A stretch of 64,000 nt of DNA from Nitratireductor thuwali (GCF_036621415.1 NZ_CP030941.1:3222001-3286000); one strand, 5' to 3'; positions 52,943-62,919 are shown, numbered from the stretch's first letter. Numbers and translations are program-made. Notes: generated by a model not told the origin, from the letters alone.

Positions 52943-54465
52943 GGCGCGCGTTCTCCCTTCGGCCCGACGCGCCTCGGCTCCAGCGGCGAGGCCGCCGGTC
53001 CGGCAAGAACCCTGCCGTTTTCGTCAAAGCGCGATCCATGGCAGGGGCAGTCCCATGTCCGGTCGACGGCGTTCCAGTCGACGATGCAGCCCATATGCGT
53101 GCATTTGGCTGACAAGCCATGCGGCTGCCCGTCGGCCGTGCGGCGGAATGCCACCTGCTTCCCGTCGATGGACACGATGCCCGCGCCGCCGGGCGCAATG
53201 TCCTCGGGTTTCCCGCTCTTGGCGCCCATCAGCCTGTCGGAAACCATATGCGCGCCGGCCCTGGCGTTCTCGCTGAGGAAGGTGGAGCCGCCGACCAGCG
53301 GCTTGACGCGCCTTGCCTCGAACAGCGCCGCCGCTTCATGCTCCTGGCCGAGGATCCTTGCGGCAAGGATCTCACCCGCAACCGCTCCCTGCGTGATGCC
53401 CCAGGCCGCAAAACCCGTCGCGACGAGGAGATTAGGCTTGGAGGACGTCGCCGGTCCGATGAAGGCGGCGCCGTCCATCGATCGGAAATCCTCGTTTGTC
53501 CAAAGGTGGGTGGGCTGCTCGATGCGGAAGTGCTCGCGCAGGAACCGCAACAGGTCTTCGATCACTCCGGCCTGTTCGTCCGGATGCGCCGGCTTGTACT
53601 CGCCGCCGGCAGCGACGAGATAGACCTGATCATCACGCTGCGCCGTCCGAAACGAATGAGACGGGCTGCCGGCACTGATGAAGACGCCGTCGACCGGGAT
53701 GCCCTCCGGCAGGGGCGCGGCCGCAACCGGATGCGCGAATGGAAAGGCCTTCGCGAAGAACATGCCGTCATTGACGATGGGCATCTGCGTGGCGACCACC
53801 ACATGGCCGGCGGTAATCGTGTGCCCGTTGGACGCAAGCCGGTAAGGCTCGCCATCCTCGATGGAAGTGACACGGCTTTGCTCGAACAGCTTGACGTCGG
53901 GCGAAAGCAGACCGGCAAGCCCGCCGAGATAGGCGGCCGGGTCGAACTGCGCCTGATTTTTGAACTTGAGGAGGCTCGTCACCTGAAGCGGCAGGCCTGC
54001 CGCATGTTCCATGCTGGCGGGCAGGCCGAGCGAAGCCGCGGCTTCGGCCTCCTCCTGAAGCCTGTCGGCTTCGTCGTCGTTGCATGCGTAGACGAAAGCG
54101 TCGCGCCGCTGAAAACCGGCACCGCCGTCCAGCTCCGCGCAAAGCCGGGCTATGTTCTCGATCGCCTTCTGGTTGGCATCGGCATAGACCCGGGCGTATT
54201 CGTCCCCGAAATCCCGCTTCAACTGGCCGTAACGCAAACCGTGCTGGGAAGTCACCTTGGCGGTCGACCGGCCGGTTGCCTGCCGCCCGAAACGCCGCGC
54301 TTCGAAGACCGCCACGCGAAGGCCGCTCGCCCGCAGATTCAGCGCGCAGTGCAGCCCGACGATGCCGCCGCCCACGATCGCCACATCGACCCTCATGTCC
54401 TCGCCGACGGCCGCGAATGCGGGCACCGCCGCACCGTCCAGCCAGAATGGGGTTGCTTCAACCAT
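52939..54465 (-). CDS. FAD-dependent oxidoreductase with C-terminal Rieske [2Fe-2S] domain
   Basis: Protein of 508 residues. N-terminal DAO-type FAD domain: VDVAIVGGGIVGLHCALNL near residue 27, GHVVVATQMP, LLVATGFAAWGITQGAVAG. C-terminal Rieske domain with both cluster motifs, CTHMGC and CPCHGSRFD. Start 54465 (MVEATPFWLDG) has CAGGAGG. The architecture (FAD amine/amino-acid oxidase plus Rieske) is known from 'FAD-dependent oxidoreductase/Rieske' proteins of unknown substrate. Overlaps the upstream membrane-protein gene by eight bases. Confidence 0.9.
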   Translation of the reverse strand: MVEATPFWLDGAAVPAFAAVGEDMRVDVAIVGGGIVGLHCALNLRASGLRVAVFEARRFGRQATGRSTAKVTSQHGLRYGQLKRDFGDEYARVYADANQKAIENIARLCAELDGGAGFQRRDAFVYACNDDEADRLQEEAEAAASLGLPASMEHAAGLPLQVTSLLKFKNQAQFDPAAYLGGLAGLLSPDVKLFEQSRVTSIEDGEPYRLASNGHTITAGHVVVATQMPIVNDGMFFAKAFPFAHPVAAAPLPEGIPVDGVFISAGSPSHSFRTAQRDDQVYLVAAGGEYKPAHPDEQAGVIEDLLRFLREHFRIEQPTHLWTNEDFRSMDGAAFIGPATSSKPNLLVATGFAAWGITQGAVAGEILAARILGQEHEAAALFEARRVKPLVGGSTFLSENARAGAHMVSDRLMGAKSGKPEDIAPGGAGIVSIDGKQVAFRRTADGQPHGLSAKCTHMGCIVDWNAVDRTWDCPCHGSRFDENGRVLAGPAASPLEPRRVGPKGERAP

Positions 54466-54946
54466 CTTTCGCCTCCTGTGGTTCGGCATCGAGGGATCTG
54501 CCGGGTCCAAATCCGCCTTCGGCCGCTTTGTTCAATTCGTCCAGCGCCACCGAAAGGACTGTGCCCCAGACCACGTGAACGAGCAGCATGAGGGCGTTGC
54601 GCCGGCCCGGGTGGTCATCCGCCGGGGCGAGAATGCGGCCCGCCGGCACCCAGCCCAGATAGCTGACTGCCCACACCGCCGGCCCGTAGACGAATCCGGC
54701 CGGGCGTGGGCGCGGGAGGCAGCCATAGACCGCCCCCGCCAGCGCTCCGAAGCCGAAATGGGCGAGGATGGCGGCGGTGGTGGCAGACCTGGCGTCAGGC
54801 GCCGGCAGCGTCCGTGACGTGATCTCCCGTGGGGGCAGGGGATATCGCTGGTCGGCCGGAAGCGCCCTGTGGAGGCGCCGCATGGCTGCGGTCATCGCCA
54901 TCGTTGCGCAGGTGCCGGCAAGTGCGCCGAAAAGCGCCCTACGCAT
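54458..54946 (-). CDS. uncharacterised membrane protein (DUF1440-like)
   Basis: Protein of 162 residues with about four hydrophobic segments (LFGALAGTCATMAMTAAM, ILAHFGFGALAGAVYG, WAVSYLGWVPAGRILAPA, ALMLLVHVVWGTVLSVALDEL). Residues P-x-E in PLPPREITSR and HxxxG spacing resemble small quinone/haem-linked membrane proteins, but no firm family. Start 54946 chosen by membrane topology; weak ribosome site. First gene of the operon ending at 51180. Confidence 0.65.
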   Translation of the reverse strand: MRRALFGALAGTCATMAMTAAMRRLHRALPADQRYPLPPREITSRTLPAPDARSATTAAILAHFGFGALAGAVYGCLPRPRPAGFVYGPAVWAVSYLGWVPAGRILAPADDHPGRRNALMLLVHVVWGTVLSVALDELNKAAEGGFGPGRSLDAEPQEAKDG

Positions 54947-55069
54947 TCGCACCGCCCCGGCCGCTCCCGCTGTCGGCAGCCCCGCCTGCGCTGCAACGGC
55001 ACCTGCGCAAGCGGCAAGACGCCGGAAACCCAGATCGCATGATGGTTCTCCCTGATACTCATGGCGCCG

Positions 55070-55094
55070 AACCGCCTCGGGCAGCCGTTGTTCC
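55070..55094 (-). promoter_or_regulatory. EcfG-like promoter variant of the FAD/Rieske operon
   Basis: Minus strand GGAAC (55090-55094), 16 bases, GGTT (55070-55073): one base off the CGTT consensus. It would start transcription near 55063, about 117 bases before the first gene of the operon 51180-54946. Weaker than the perfect copies at 49432, 49472 and 62749. Confidence 0.4.
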
Positions 55095-55190
55095 GCAGCC
55101 GCCTGCCGCCCCGGATTTTTCGCGGCAGGGCTGTCAACATCAGAAAAGCTGATATAAAGGTCGGGCGAAACGAGTCGCGCCGGAGCCGTC

Positions 55191-56120
55191 ATGAGCCAGA
55201 ATTTCCTCGTCCTCGACCCGCAGCAGGACTACGACGTCGTCAGAGGCCTGGCTTCCGCGGCGCGGGTGAGCATCCTCAAGCTGCTCACCGACCGGGGCGG
55301 CATGAATGTCAACGAGATCGCGAAGGTTCTGGAGCTTCCCCAGTCCTCCGTGTCGTCGAACATACAGATCCTGGAGGATGCCGGCCTCATCCGCAGCGAG
55401 ACGCAGCGCGCCAAGAAGGGCAGCCAGAAGATATGCTTCGCGCGCTACGACGAAATCCTGCTCATCTTCAAGAAGGAGCAGAAGACGCTCAACGCCAACG
55501 ACATACAGGTTTCCATGCCGCTGGGGCTCTACACCAATTGTTCGGTGACGGCGCCTTGCGGGATCTGCTCGCCCGAGGGGATTATCGGATATCTGGATGT
55601 GCCGGACACGTTTCTCGATCCGGATCGGATGAAGGCCGCGCTTCTCTGGTTTACCAGCGGCTTCGTGGAGTACCAGTTCCCCAACAATGCGAAGCTCAAC
55701 GGCTCCGAGATTGAGAGCGTGGAGTTTTCGATGGAGCTGAGCTCGGAAGTGCCGGGCACGCATGCCGATTGGCCCTCCGACATTACCCTTTCCGTCAACG
55801 GAACCGAGCTCGGCAGTTGGACCTCGCCGGGCGATTTCGGCGACAAACGCGGCGTCTACACGCCGGCCTGGTGGAAGTTGGCCGGCTCGCAATACGGCAT
55901 GCTCAAGAGCTGGACCGTCAGCAATGAGGGCACCTTCGTCGATGGCGTCAAGATATCCAACGTCAATCTGAGCCAGCTGGAGCTCGAAGCGCACCGGTCC
56001 ATCCGGCTCAGGATCGAGGTCAAGCCCGATGCCCGGTATCCCGGCGGGGTCAACATCTTCGGCCGCGGCTTCGGCAATTACAATCAGGACATCGTTCTGC
56101 GCTTGCGCACCAAGCGGTGA
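55191..56120 (+). CDS. ArsR-like transcriptional regulator with a large C-terminal sensing domain
   Basis: Protein of 309 residues. N-terminal winged helix of ArsR type (ASAARVSILKLLTDRGGMNV, ELPQSSVSSNIQILEDAGLI, residues about 22-70). The C-terminal 200 residues are not a standard ArsR metal site: they hold a beta-rich region (SVEFSMELSSEVPGTHADWP, SDITLSVNGTELGSWTSPGD, IRLRIEVKPDARYPGGVNIF) that looks like a carbohydrate-binding/jelly-roll fold. This type is found next to GH51 arabinofuranosidase genes. A cysteine cluster near residue 120 (CSVTAPCGIC) may bind metal. Confidence 0.85.
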   Translation: MSQNFLVLDPQQDYDVVRGLASAARVSILKLLTDRGGMNVNEIAKVLELPQSSVSSNIQILEDAGLIRSETQRAKKGSQKICFARYDEILLIFKKEQKTLNANDIQVSMPLGLYTNCSVTAPCGICSPEGIIGYLDVPDTFLDPDRMKAALLWFTSGFVEYQFPNNAKLNGSEIESVEFSMELSSEVPGTHADWPSDITLSVNGTELGSWTSPGDFGDKRGVYTPAWWKLAGSQYGMLKSWTVSNEGTFVDGVKISNVNLSQLELEAHRSIRLRIEVKPDARYPGGVNIFGRGFGNYNQDIVLRLRTKR

Positions 56121-56183
56121 GGGCGCGCCGGACCGTTTGGGTATGCCGTTTTGCTGCCAGGCGGGACCGTCTGATCCTCCGTT

Positions 56184-56233
56184 AGAGCATGATCGCGAAA
56201 AGCGGATGCCGGTTTCCGCAAAAGATCATGCTC
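56184..56233. repeat. rhizobial palindromic intergenic repeat (GAGCATGATC type)
   Basis: Perfect 10-base arms GAGCATGATC and GATCATGCTC with GAAAAGCGGATGCCGG-type centre. This is a repeat I recall from many rhizobial genomes (RIME-like). It occupies the gap between the regulator gene and the GH51 gene. Name not checked. Confidence 0.65.
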
Positions 56234-56339
56234 CGGCAGGGGGACAGGTCGCGATGACGATTCAGGCAAGCGTCTTCGTGAACATAATGCGGGAAAGGAC
56301 GCACTGGGGCGGTTGACGCATTCGTTGGATTCGGCCATT

Positions 56340-56364
56340 GATACCATGAATACGGATTTGTATC
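56340..56364. promoter_or_regulatory. candidate operator upstream of the arabinofuranosidase operon
   Basis: GATAC (56340-56344) and GTATC (56360-56364) form an inverted repeat around 15 bases, and the inner ATAC...GTAT (56350-56363) repeats the motif at closer spacing. TTGACG at 56313-56318 is a possible -35 box but the -10 box is unclear. Position 30-54 bases before the GH51 start fits control by the ArsR-like regulator. Confidence 0.4.
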
Positions 56365-56393
56365 GTAAAACATGATTTCAAAAGGACTGCGGA

Positions 56394-57905
56394 ATGAAGG
56401 CTCGTGCTTCGCTACATCGCGATTTCCTGATCGGCGAGATCGACGACCGGCTCTACTCGGCCTTCATCGAGCATATGGGGCGCGCGATCTACAGCGGCAT
56501 CTACGAGCCGGGTCACCCGGAGGCCGATGAGAACGGGTTCCGCCGGGACGTGCTCGCGCTGGTGCGGGATCTGAAGATACCGGCCATCCGCTATCCCGGC
56601 GGCAATTTCGTCTCCGCCTACAACTGGGAGGACGGCGTCGGCCCGAAGGACCAGCGGCCGGTCAGGCTCGACCTGGCCTGGCGCTCCAAGGAGACGAATC
56701 ATGTCGGCATCAACGAGTTCGGAACCTGGGCAAAGGATGCGGGCATCGAGATGATGCTGGCCGTCAATCTCGGCTCCCGCGGCCTCGAGTCCGCCCGCAA
56801 TTTCGTCGAATATGTCAACCATCCCTCGGGCAGCTACTGGTCCGACCTGCGCCGCAGCCACGGCGTCGAACAGCCCTATGGCGTGAAGATGTGGTGCCTC
56901 GGCAACGAGATGGACGGCCCCTGGCAGATCGGCCACAAGGAGGCCAAGGAATATGGCCGCCTCGCCGACGAGACGGCCAAGGCCCTGCGCGGCCTCACGC
57001 CGGATGCCGAACTCGTCGTCTGCGGCTCATCCAACGACACGATGCCGACCTACCCGGAATGGGAGCGCGTCGTCCTCGAAGAGTGCTACGAGAATGTCGA
57101 CTACATCTCGCTGCACAAATATTTCGGCAACAAGAGCAAGGACACGCTCAACTATTTCGGCAAGATCGAGGAGACCGGGCGCTATATCCAGGCGATTGCC
57201 GGCGTCATCGATTATGTGAAGGCCAAGAAGCGGGCAAAGAACGACGTCTACATCTGCTTTGACGAGTGGAATGTCTGGTATCACCGCCGGGAGGAAGACA
57301 GCAAGCGCGTCAAGTCCTGGGACTGGCCCGAGGCGCCGCAGCTCCTGGAGGAAGACTACAATATCGAGGACGCGCTTTTCGTCGGCGGGCTGCTCAACGA
57401 ATTCATCCGCCGCAGCGACCGCGTGCGCATCGCCTGCATCGCGCAGCTCGTCAACGTGATTGCGCCGATCCGTGCCGAGCGCGGCGGTCCGGCCTGGAAG
57501 CAGACCATCTACTACCCATACCAGTTCGCCTCCCTTTACGGGCGCGGCCGGGCGCTCCGCGTGAGCGTCGACGGGCCGACCTACGACTGCCGGGTCGCGG
57601 ACGACGTGAACTATCTCGACGTGGCGGCCGTCCACGATGCTGCGGCGGAAACCGTCACGCTGTTCATCCTGAACCGGCATCTCGACGAGGCGCTCGACCT
57701 CGACATCGCGCTGACCGGCTTCAAGGAAGCGCGCCTGATCGACCATCAGGTGATCGAGGGGCATGGCCGTCTGCAGGAAACCAATGGCCCCGACGCCCCC
57801 GAGCGGGTCGTGCCGCGGCAGGGGGCCGGTCTCGGCGTCGAGGAGGGGGCGCTGCGCGGCTCTGCCGCCCCGCTTTCCTACCATGTGGTCAGGCTGCAGG
57901 TGTGA
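56394..57905 (+). CDS. alpha-N-arabinofuranosidase, glycoside hydrolase family 51
   Basis: Cytoplasmic enzyme of 503 residues that releases arabinose from arabino-oligosaccharides or arabinosides. No signal peptide. Seen: RYPGGNFVSAYNWEDGVGP (substrate loop), acid/base glutamate in MWCLGNEMDGPWQIG, nucleophile glutamate in CFDEWNVWYH, and a C-terminal beta-sandwich. AAGGA lies upstream of the ATG. It is followed after two bases by the ATPase gene, so the importer probably brings in the arabinoside as an intact oligomer. Gene symbol abfA is used for this family; not certain here. Confidence 0.93.
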   Translation: MKARASLHRDFLIGEIDDRLYSAFIEHMGRAIYSGIYEPGHPEADENGFRRDVLALVRDLKIPAIRYPGGNFVSAYNWEDGVGPKDQRPVRLDLAWRSKETNHVGINEFGTWAKDAGIEMMLAVNLGSRGLESARNFVEYVNHPSGSYWSDLRRSHGVEQPYGVKMWCLGNEMDGPWQIGHKEAKEYGRLADETAKALRGLTPDAELVVCGSSNDTMPTYPEWERVVLEECYENVDYISLHKYFGNKSKDTLNYFGKIEETGRYIQAIAGVIDYVKAKKRAKNDVYICFDEWNVWYHRREEDSKRVKSWDWPEAPQLLEEDYNIEDALFVGGLLNEFIRRSDRVRIACIAQLVNVIAPIRAERGGPAWKQTIYYPYQFASLYGRGRALRVSVDGPTYDCRVADDVNYLDVAAVHDAAAETVTLFILNRHLDEALDLDIALTGFKEARLIDHQVIEGHGRLQETNGPDAPERVVPRQGAGLGVEEGALRGSAAPLSYHVVRLQV

Positions 57906-57907
57906 AC

Positions 57908-58987
<1,080 letters not shown>

Positions 58988-59062
58988 GCCCGGGAACCAA
59001 TACGGAACCGTCGTAGGAAGCCGGCAGCATTCGCCGCCGGCATAGAGCAAAGGGAGGATAAG

Positions 59063-60331
59063 ATGAGACTACTGAAGACGATACTCGCGGCCTCGGTCGC
59101 AAGCTTTGTCGCGCTGCCGGCTTTCGCCCAGCAGCAGGTGACATGGTGGGACTTTCTGGCCGGCGGTGACGGCGTGCGGATGAAGGCGCTCATCGAGCGG
59201 TTCAACGAGGAGCATCCCGACATCCAGATCAGCGGCACCACGCTCGAATGGGGCGTGCCCTATTATACCAAGGTGCGCACGTCGGTCGCCGTAGGGCAGG
59301 GGCCGGACGTCATGACCTACCACCTGTCCAGAATGCCGCTGGGTCTTTCGGAAGACGTGCTGTCGGAGATAACGGACGAGGATCTTAAGGTCGCCGGCCT
59401 CTCGCGCGACGATTTCTTCACGCGCGCATTGGAAGCGGCATCCGGCGAGGACGGCAAGCTCTACGCCATCCCCTTCGATATCCACTCGATCATTCTCTAC
59501 TACAACAAGAGCTATTTCGAAGGATCGGAGTTCCTCGACGAGGAGGGCAACCTGACCGGCATAGACAGCCTCGAAGCCTTCGAGCGCGCGCTGGCACATG
59601 CCAAGGATGAAGGGTCCACGGCGCCCGTTTCCTATGCCACCGGCGACGATGGCGGCGTCTACCGCGTGTTCTTCACCCTGCTGAAACAGCAGGGCGGCGA
59701 CCTTATCAAGGACGGCGAGGTGCTTCCCGGCGACAGCCTGGACAAAGCCGCCAAGGCCATCGAGATCATGACCCGGTGGACGGAGAATGGCTGGCAGCCG
59801 GAGCAGGCCGAATACGAGGCTTCGGTCGCGCTCTTCACCTCCGGCAAGGCCGCTTTCCACATGAACGGCGTCTGGGAAGTGCCGACCATGGTGGATATGG
59901 CTGACAAGGGCACGCTCGGCTTCGAGTGGGGCGCCGTTCAGATTCCGAAGCTGATGGAGCAGCAGGCGACCTGGGCCGACAGCCATGCCTTCGCCATTCC
60001 CGCCCAGGACATGGCGCCCGAAAAGCGCGAGGCCGTGCTGAAGGTGATCGGCTGGATGGAGAAGAACGGCATCGAGTGGGCCGGCGCCGGGCACATCCCG
60101 GCCTACAAGCCCGTGGCCGAAAGCCCCGAGTTTGCCGAGATGGAGCCCAACGCCACCTACTCAAAACTGGCCGAAACGGCGGCCTACGATCCGCGCTCGC
60201 AGATCGCCGGCGTCGCATCGCCGGTCTACGACGCTGCCATAAATGTCATCTCTCCGGCCATTCACGGCTATCTTGAGCCCATGCAGGCCGCCGAGCAGAT
60301 CAAGACCGAGCTGCAATCGAAACTGCGCTAG
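59063..60331 (+). CDS. arabinoside-binding protein of ABC transporter (family 1)
   Basis: Periplasmic binding protein, 422 residues, with signal peptide ending LPAFAQQ near residue 22. Seen: VTWWDFLAGGDGVRMKALIE, FNEEHPDIQISGTTLEWG and GQGPDVMTYH, the family-1 pattern. GGGAGGA lies upstream. It lies between the ATPase and permease genes. The ligand is probably an arabino-oligosaccharide, inferred from the GH51 gene. Confidence 0.9.
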   Translation: MRLLKTILAASVASFVALPAFAQQQVTWWDFLAGGDGVRMKALIERFNEEHPDIQISGTTLEWGVPYYTKVRTSVAVGQGPDVMTYHLSRMPLGLSEDVLSEITDEDLKVAGLSRDDFFTRALEAASGEDGKLYAIPFDIHSIILYYNKSYFEGSEFLDEEGNLTGIDSLEAFERALAHAKDEGSTAPVSYATGDDGGVYRVFFTLLKQQGGDLIKDGEVLPGDSLDKAAKAIEIMTRWTENGWQPEQAEYEASVALFTSGKAAFHMNGVWEVPTMVDMADKGTLGFEWGAVQIPKLMEQQATWADSHAFAIPAQDMAPEKREAVLKVIGWMEKNGIEWAGAGHIPAYKPVAESPEFAEMEPNATYSKLAETAAYDPRSQIAGVASPVYDAAINVISPAIHGYLEPMQAAEQIKTELQSKLR

Positions 60332-60346
60332 CGGTTTCCTCCCCGG

Positions 60347-60373
60347 CCGCCGCTCCGCGCAAGCGGGCGGCGG
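60347..60373 (+). terminator. intercistronic hairpin after the arabinoside-binding protein gene
   Basis: CCGCCGCTCCGC pairs with GCGGGCGGCGG (11 pairs, one bulged T) around a GCAA tetraloop, then TTGTGCTTTC. It begins 15 bases after the binding-protein stop and lies before the permease gene, the same place as the hairpin at 3960. Probably limits read-through or protects the upstream mRNA. Confidence 0.6.
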
Positions 60374-60399
60374 TTGTGCTTTCGGAAAGGTGGTCGTCC

Positions 60400-61284
60400 G
60401 TGGCAATGCTTCACAACCGGCGCAAGCACGTCGCCATCGCCATCAGCCTGGTGGCGCCCTTCGTGCTGACATTCTCGCTGGTCTTCCTGTGGCCGGCGAT
60501 CCGCGTGGTCGAACTGAGCTTCACCAGCGGACCGCTCATCGGCGCGGGAGAATGGGTCGGCCTGGAAAATTACCGGCGGCTGCTGAGCGACAATCTGTTT
60601 TACACATCGCTCAAGAACAACGGATATTTCATACTGCTCACCGTCGTGCCGACGACGGCCCTGGCGCTCGCCATCGCGCTGATGATCAATCGGCTCTCCG
60701 GCCGGCTTCAGGCCGCCATGCTGGCGCTCTTCTTCCTGCCCTATATCCTGCCCGTCTCGGTCGTGACCATGATCTGGACCTGGATGCTCGACTTCCAGTT
60801 CGGCATCCTGCAGCCCGTCTTTACCTTCTTCACCGGCAAGCCGGTGCCGGTGTTCAAAAATCCCTATTGGGTGATGCCGATGATCGCCGTCGTCACCATC
60901 TGGTGGACCAACGGCTTCAACGTGCTTCTCTTCATCGCCGGCCTGAGAAACATACCGCAGGAGCTCTATGAGGCGGCCGCGCTGGACGGAGCGACAGGGC
61001 GGCAGCAGTTCCTCCGCCTCACCTGGCCGCTCCTGTGGCCGGTAACGGCGCTCGTGCTGACGCTGCAGCTCATCCTGCAGCTCAAGATCTTCGACCAGGT
61101 CTATCTGATGAGCGGCGGTGGGCCGTTCAATTCGTCCTATGTGCTTCTGCTGATGGTCTATCGCGAAGCGTTCCAGCTGAACCATGGAGGCTATGCATCG
61201 GCGGTTGCCCTGGTGCTTTTCGTCATCATCATGGCGGTCTCCGTCCTCCAGTTCCAGATACTCAAGATCGGAGGGCGGCGATGA
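60400..61284 (+). CDS. sugar ABC transporter permease (MalF/UgpA-type)
   Basis: Permease of about 294 residues with six membrane segments. Seen: ISLVAPFVLTFSLVFLWPAI near the N-terminus and the docking loop EAAALDGATGRQQFLRLTWP. I use GTG 60400 (AAAGGTGG six bases upstream); GTG 60376 and ATG 60406 are alternatives. It overlaps the next permease gene by four bases. Confidence 0.9.
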   Translation: MAMLHNRRKHVAIAISLVAPFVLTFSLVFLWPAIRVVELSFTSGPLIGAGEWVGLENYRRLLSDNLFYTSLKNNGYFILLTVVPTTALALAIALMINRLSGRLQAAMLALFFLPYILPVSVVTMIWTWMLDFQFGILQPVFTFFTGKPVPVFKNPYWVMPMIAVVTIWWTNGFNVLLFIAGLRNIPQELYEAAALDGATGRQQFLRLTWPLLWPVTALVLTLQLILQLKIFDQVYLMSGGGPFNSSYVLLLMVYREAFQLNHGGYASAVALVLFVIIMAVSVLQFQILKIGGRR

Positions 61285-62111
61285 TCAGCACGCGCCGGAT
61301 CGAAAACGGCATCCTGACGGCCACCACGATCGTCGGGGCGCTGCTCTGGATCTTCCCGCTCTACTGGGCGTTCGTCACGTCGATTCGCAGCGAGGAGAGG
61401 GTGGTGAGCGAGGAGGCAGGCCTGCTGCCGGACGAGTTCAACCTGTCTTCCTATATCGACGTCATTCTCAACACCCAGCTTCTCAACTGGTACCTGAACT
61501 CCATCGTCACGTCCGTCATCATCACCCTCGTGGTCATCGTTTCGGGCATGATGTGCGCCTACGCGATCTCGCAGATGCGCTTTCCCGGGCGCCGGCTTCT
61601 ATACGGCGTGGTGCTGGCGAGCTTCATGATCCCGTCCCAGGCGCTCGTGGTCACCCAGTTCATCCTCATGAACAGCCTCGGCTTCATCAACACCTGGGCG
61701 GGCATCATTTTGCCCCAACTGATCATCCCGGTCGTCATCATCGTCTACAAGCAGTTCTTCGATGCCGTGCCCAAGGAGATGCGGGAAGCGGTGGTGCTGG
61801 ACGGCGGCGGCGAATACACGCTGCTCTTCCGCATCTATCTCCCGCTCAATTGGGGCATCACCACCGCGCTCGCCATCATCACCTTCATCATGGCCTGGAA
61901 CCAGTTCCTCTGGCCGTTCCTGGTGGTCACGACCGAAGACATGATGACCATCCCCGTCGGCATCACCCAGGTCAACGATGCTTTCGGCGTCTTCTACGCC
62001 AGGCTGATGTCCGTCGCCCTGCTGGGCGCCATGCCCGTCGCACTGGCCTACCTGATCTTCCAGAAGAAGGTGACCGAGGCCGTCATGATCTCGTCGGGCG
62101 TGAAGGGCTGA
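61281..62111 (+). CDS. sugar ABC transporter permease (MalG-type)
   Basis: Second permease, 276 residues. Seen: six hydrophobic segments beginning ILTATTIVGALLWIFPLYWA and the docking loop REAVVLDGGGEYTLLFRIYL. Start 61281 overlaps the stop of the MalF-type gene (ATGA). Last gene of the arabinoside operon; convergent with the small membrane protein gene. Confidence 0.92.
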   Translation: MISTRRIENGILTATTIVGALLWIFPLYWAFVTSIRSEERVVSEEAGLLPDEFNLSSYIDVILNTQLLNWYLNSIVTSVIITLVVIVSGMMCAYAISQMRFPGRRLLYGVVLASFMIPSQALVVTQFILMNSLGFINTWAGIILPQLIIPVVIIVYKQFFDAVPKEMREAVVLDGGGEYTLLFRIYLPLNWGITTALAIITFIMAWNQFLWPFLVVTTEDMMTIPVGITQVNDAFGVFYARLMSVALLGAMPVALAYLIFQKKVTEAVMISSGVKG

Positions 62112-62143
62112 TCCATGGCGATACAGGGAAGCCTCATCTTGAC

Positions 62144-62623
62144 CTAATCGTTCTTGTGCTCCACGCGGCTGGAAAGCCACTGATAGATGCCGAGGGCGAC
62201 CAGCGCGATCATCGCCGAGGTGAACAGCGCCGCCGGATAGATGACTGCCGAAATCTGCTCTCGGCTGGTCTTGAAGATCATCACCAGCGCCTCCAGGCTG
62301 GCGGCAATCACGATGATGGTGATGAACTTGGTGATCGAGCGGCGCGACTCCTGGGTGGAGCGCAATTCCCGTTTGCGGAAAAGCTCTTCCTCGGCGATGA
62401 AGGTTCCTGCCTCGACGACGGCGAAGCCGATGATCATGAGGCCCACGCCGTCCAATGTCCGGCGGACACGGTCGACGCCCGATATCTCGGTAGACATCAT
62501 GCCGGTGGCCACTTCCCACACGGCAAAGCCCACCAGAAGAAAAGCCGAAATCAGGAGTGTCACGGTGGCGACCAGAAAATAGGTAAATGCCGCCGTTTCG
62601 TACAGTTTCTTCAAAATGGGCAT
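62144..62623 (-). CDS. small membrane protein of unknown function, predicted EcfG-controlled
   Basis: Protein of 159 residues with four hydrophobic segments (FTYFLVATVTLLISAFLLVG, GLMIIGFAVVEAGTFIAEEE, ITIIVIAASLEALVMIF, LFTSAMIALVALGIYQWL). No family name recognised. A perfect EcfG-type promoter (62749-62773) lies about 126 bases upstream, suggesting a role under general stress. Convergent with the arabinoside permease gene. Confidence 0.7.
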   Translation of the reverse strand: MPILKKLYETAAFTYFLVATVTLLISAFLLVGFAVWEVATGMMSTEISGVDRVRRTLDGVGLMIIGFAVVEAGTFIAEEELFRKRELRSTQESRRSITKFITIIVIAASLEALVMIFKTSREQISAVIYPAALFTSAMIALVALGIYQWLSSRVEHKND

Positions 62624-62748
62624 TCAAATCCTCGACGGCTGCCTAAAGCTGGATGCGGAACCTGCGAGGCGCGCTGCGCGGCCGTGGCTGCCCACGGATC
62701 GGCCTCGCGGCCCTCGCCCATGCAATCGTGGGGCGATCCCGGAAGGTG

Positions 62749-62773
62749 AACGTTTTCCGCCGGCTGGCGTTCC
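62749..62773 (-). promoter_or_regulatory. EcfG-type general-stress promoter of the small membrane protein gene
   Basis: Minus strand: GGAAC at 62769-62773, 16-base spacer, CGTT at 62749-62752, a full match to the EcfG consensus. Predicted transcription start near 62742, about 119 bases before the start codon at 62623. Confidence 0.7.
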
Positions 62774-62827
62774 CCGCTGGGCGTTGAATGTCATCCGCAC
62801 AAGTGATCGCCATGCCGTGCTTCGGCT

Positions 62828-62852
62828 GGAACAAGCGGCCAGACGAGGTGTT
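62828..62852 (+). promoter_or_regulatory. EcfG-like promoter variant in front of the aminotransferase-fold gene
   Basis: GGAAC (62828-62832), 16 bases, TGTT (62849-62852): one base off consensus. It is followed by the 15-base palindrome AACGCCATTGGCGTT (62861-62875), about where transcription would start. Could be a stress promoter with an operator; the mismatch makes this uncertain. Confidence 0.35.
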
Positions 62853-62860
62853 GGAAGAAA

Positions 62861-62875
62861 AACGCCATTGGCGTT
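62861..62875. promoter_or_regulatory. 15-base palindrome upstream of the aminotransferase-fold gene
   Basis: AACGCCATTGGCGTT is a perfect palindrome around a central T (arms AACGCCA / TGGCGTT). It lies 45 bases before the start codon. Possible LacI- or GntR-type operator; it could also form a small hairpin in the leader. Confidence 0.4.
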
Positions 62876-62919
62876 CACCGTCGGGCGCCCCGGCAGCGCC
62901 GCACGGCAGGAAGGGAAGC

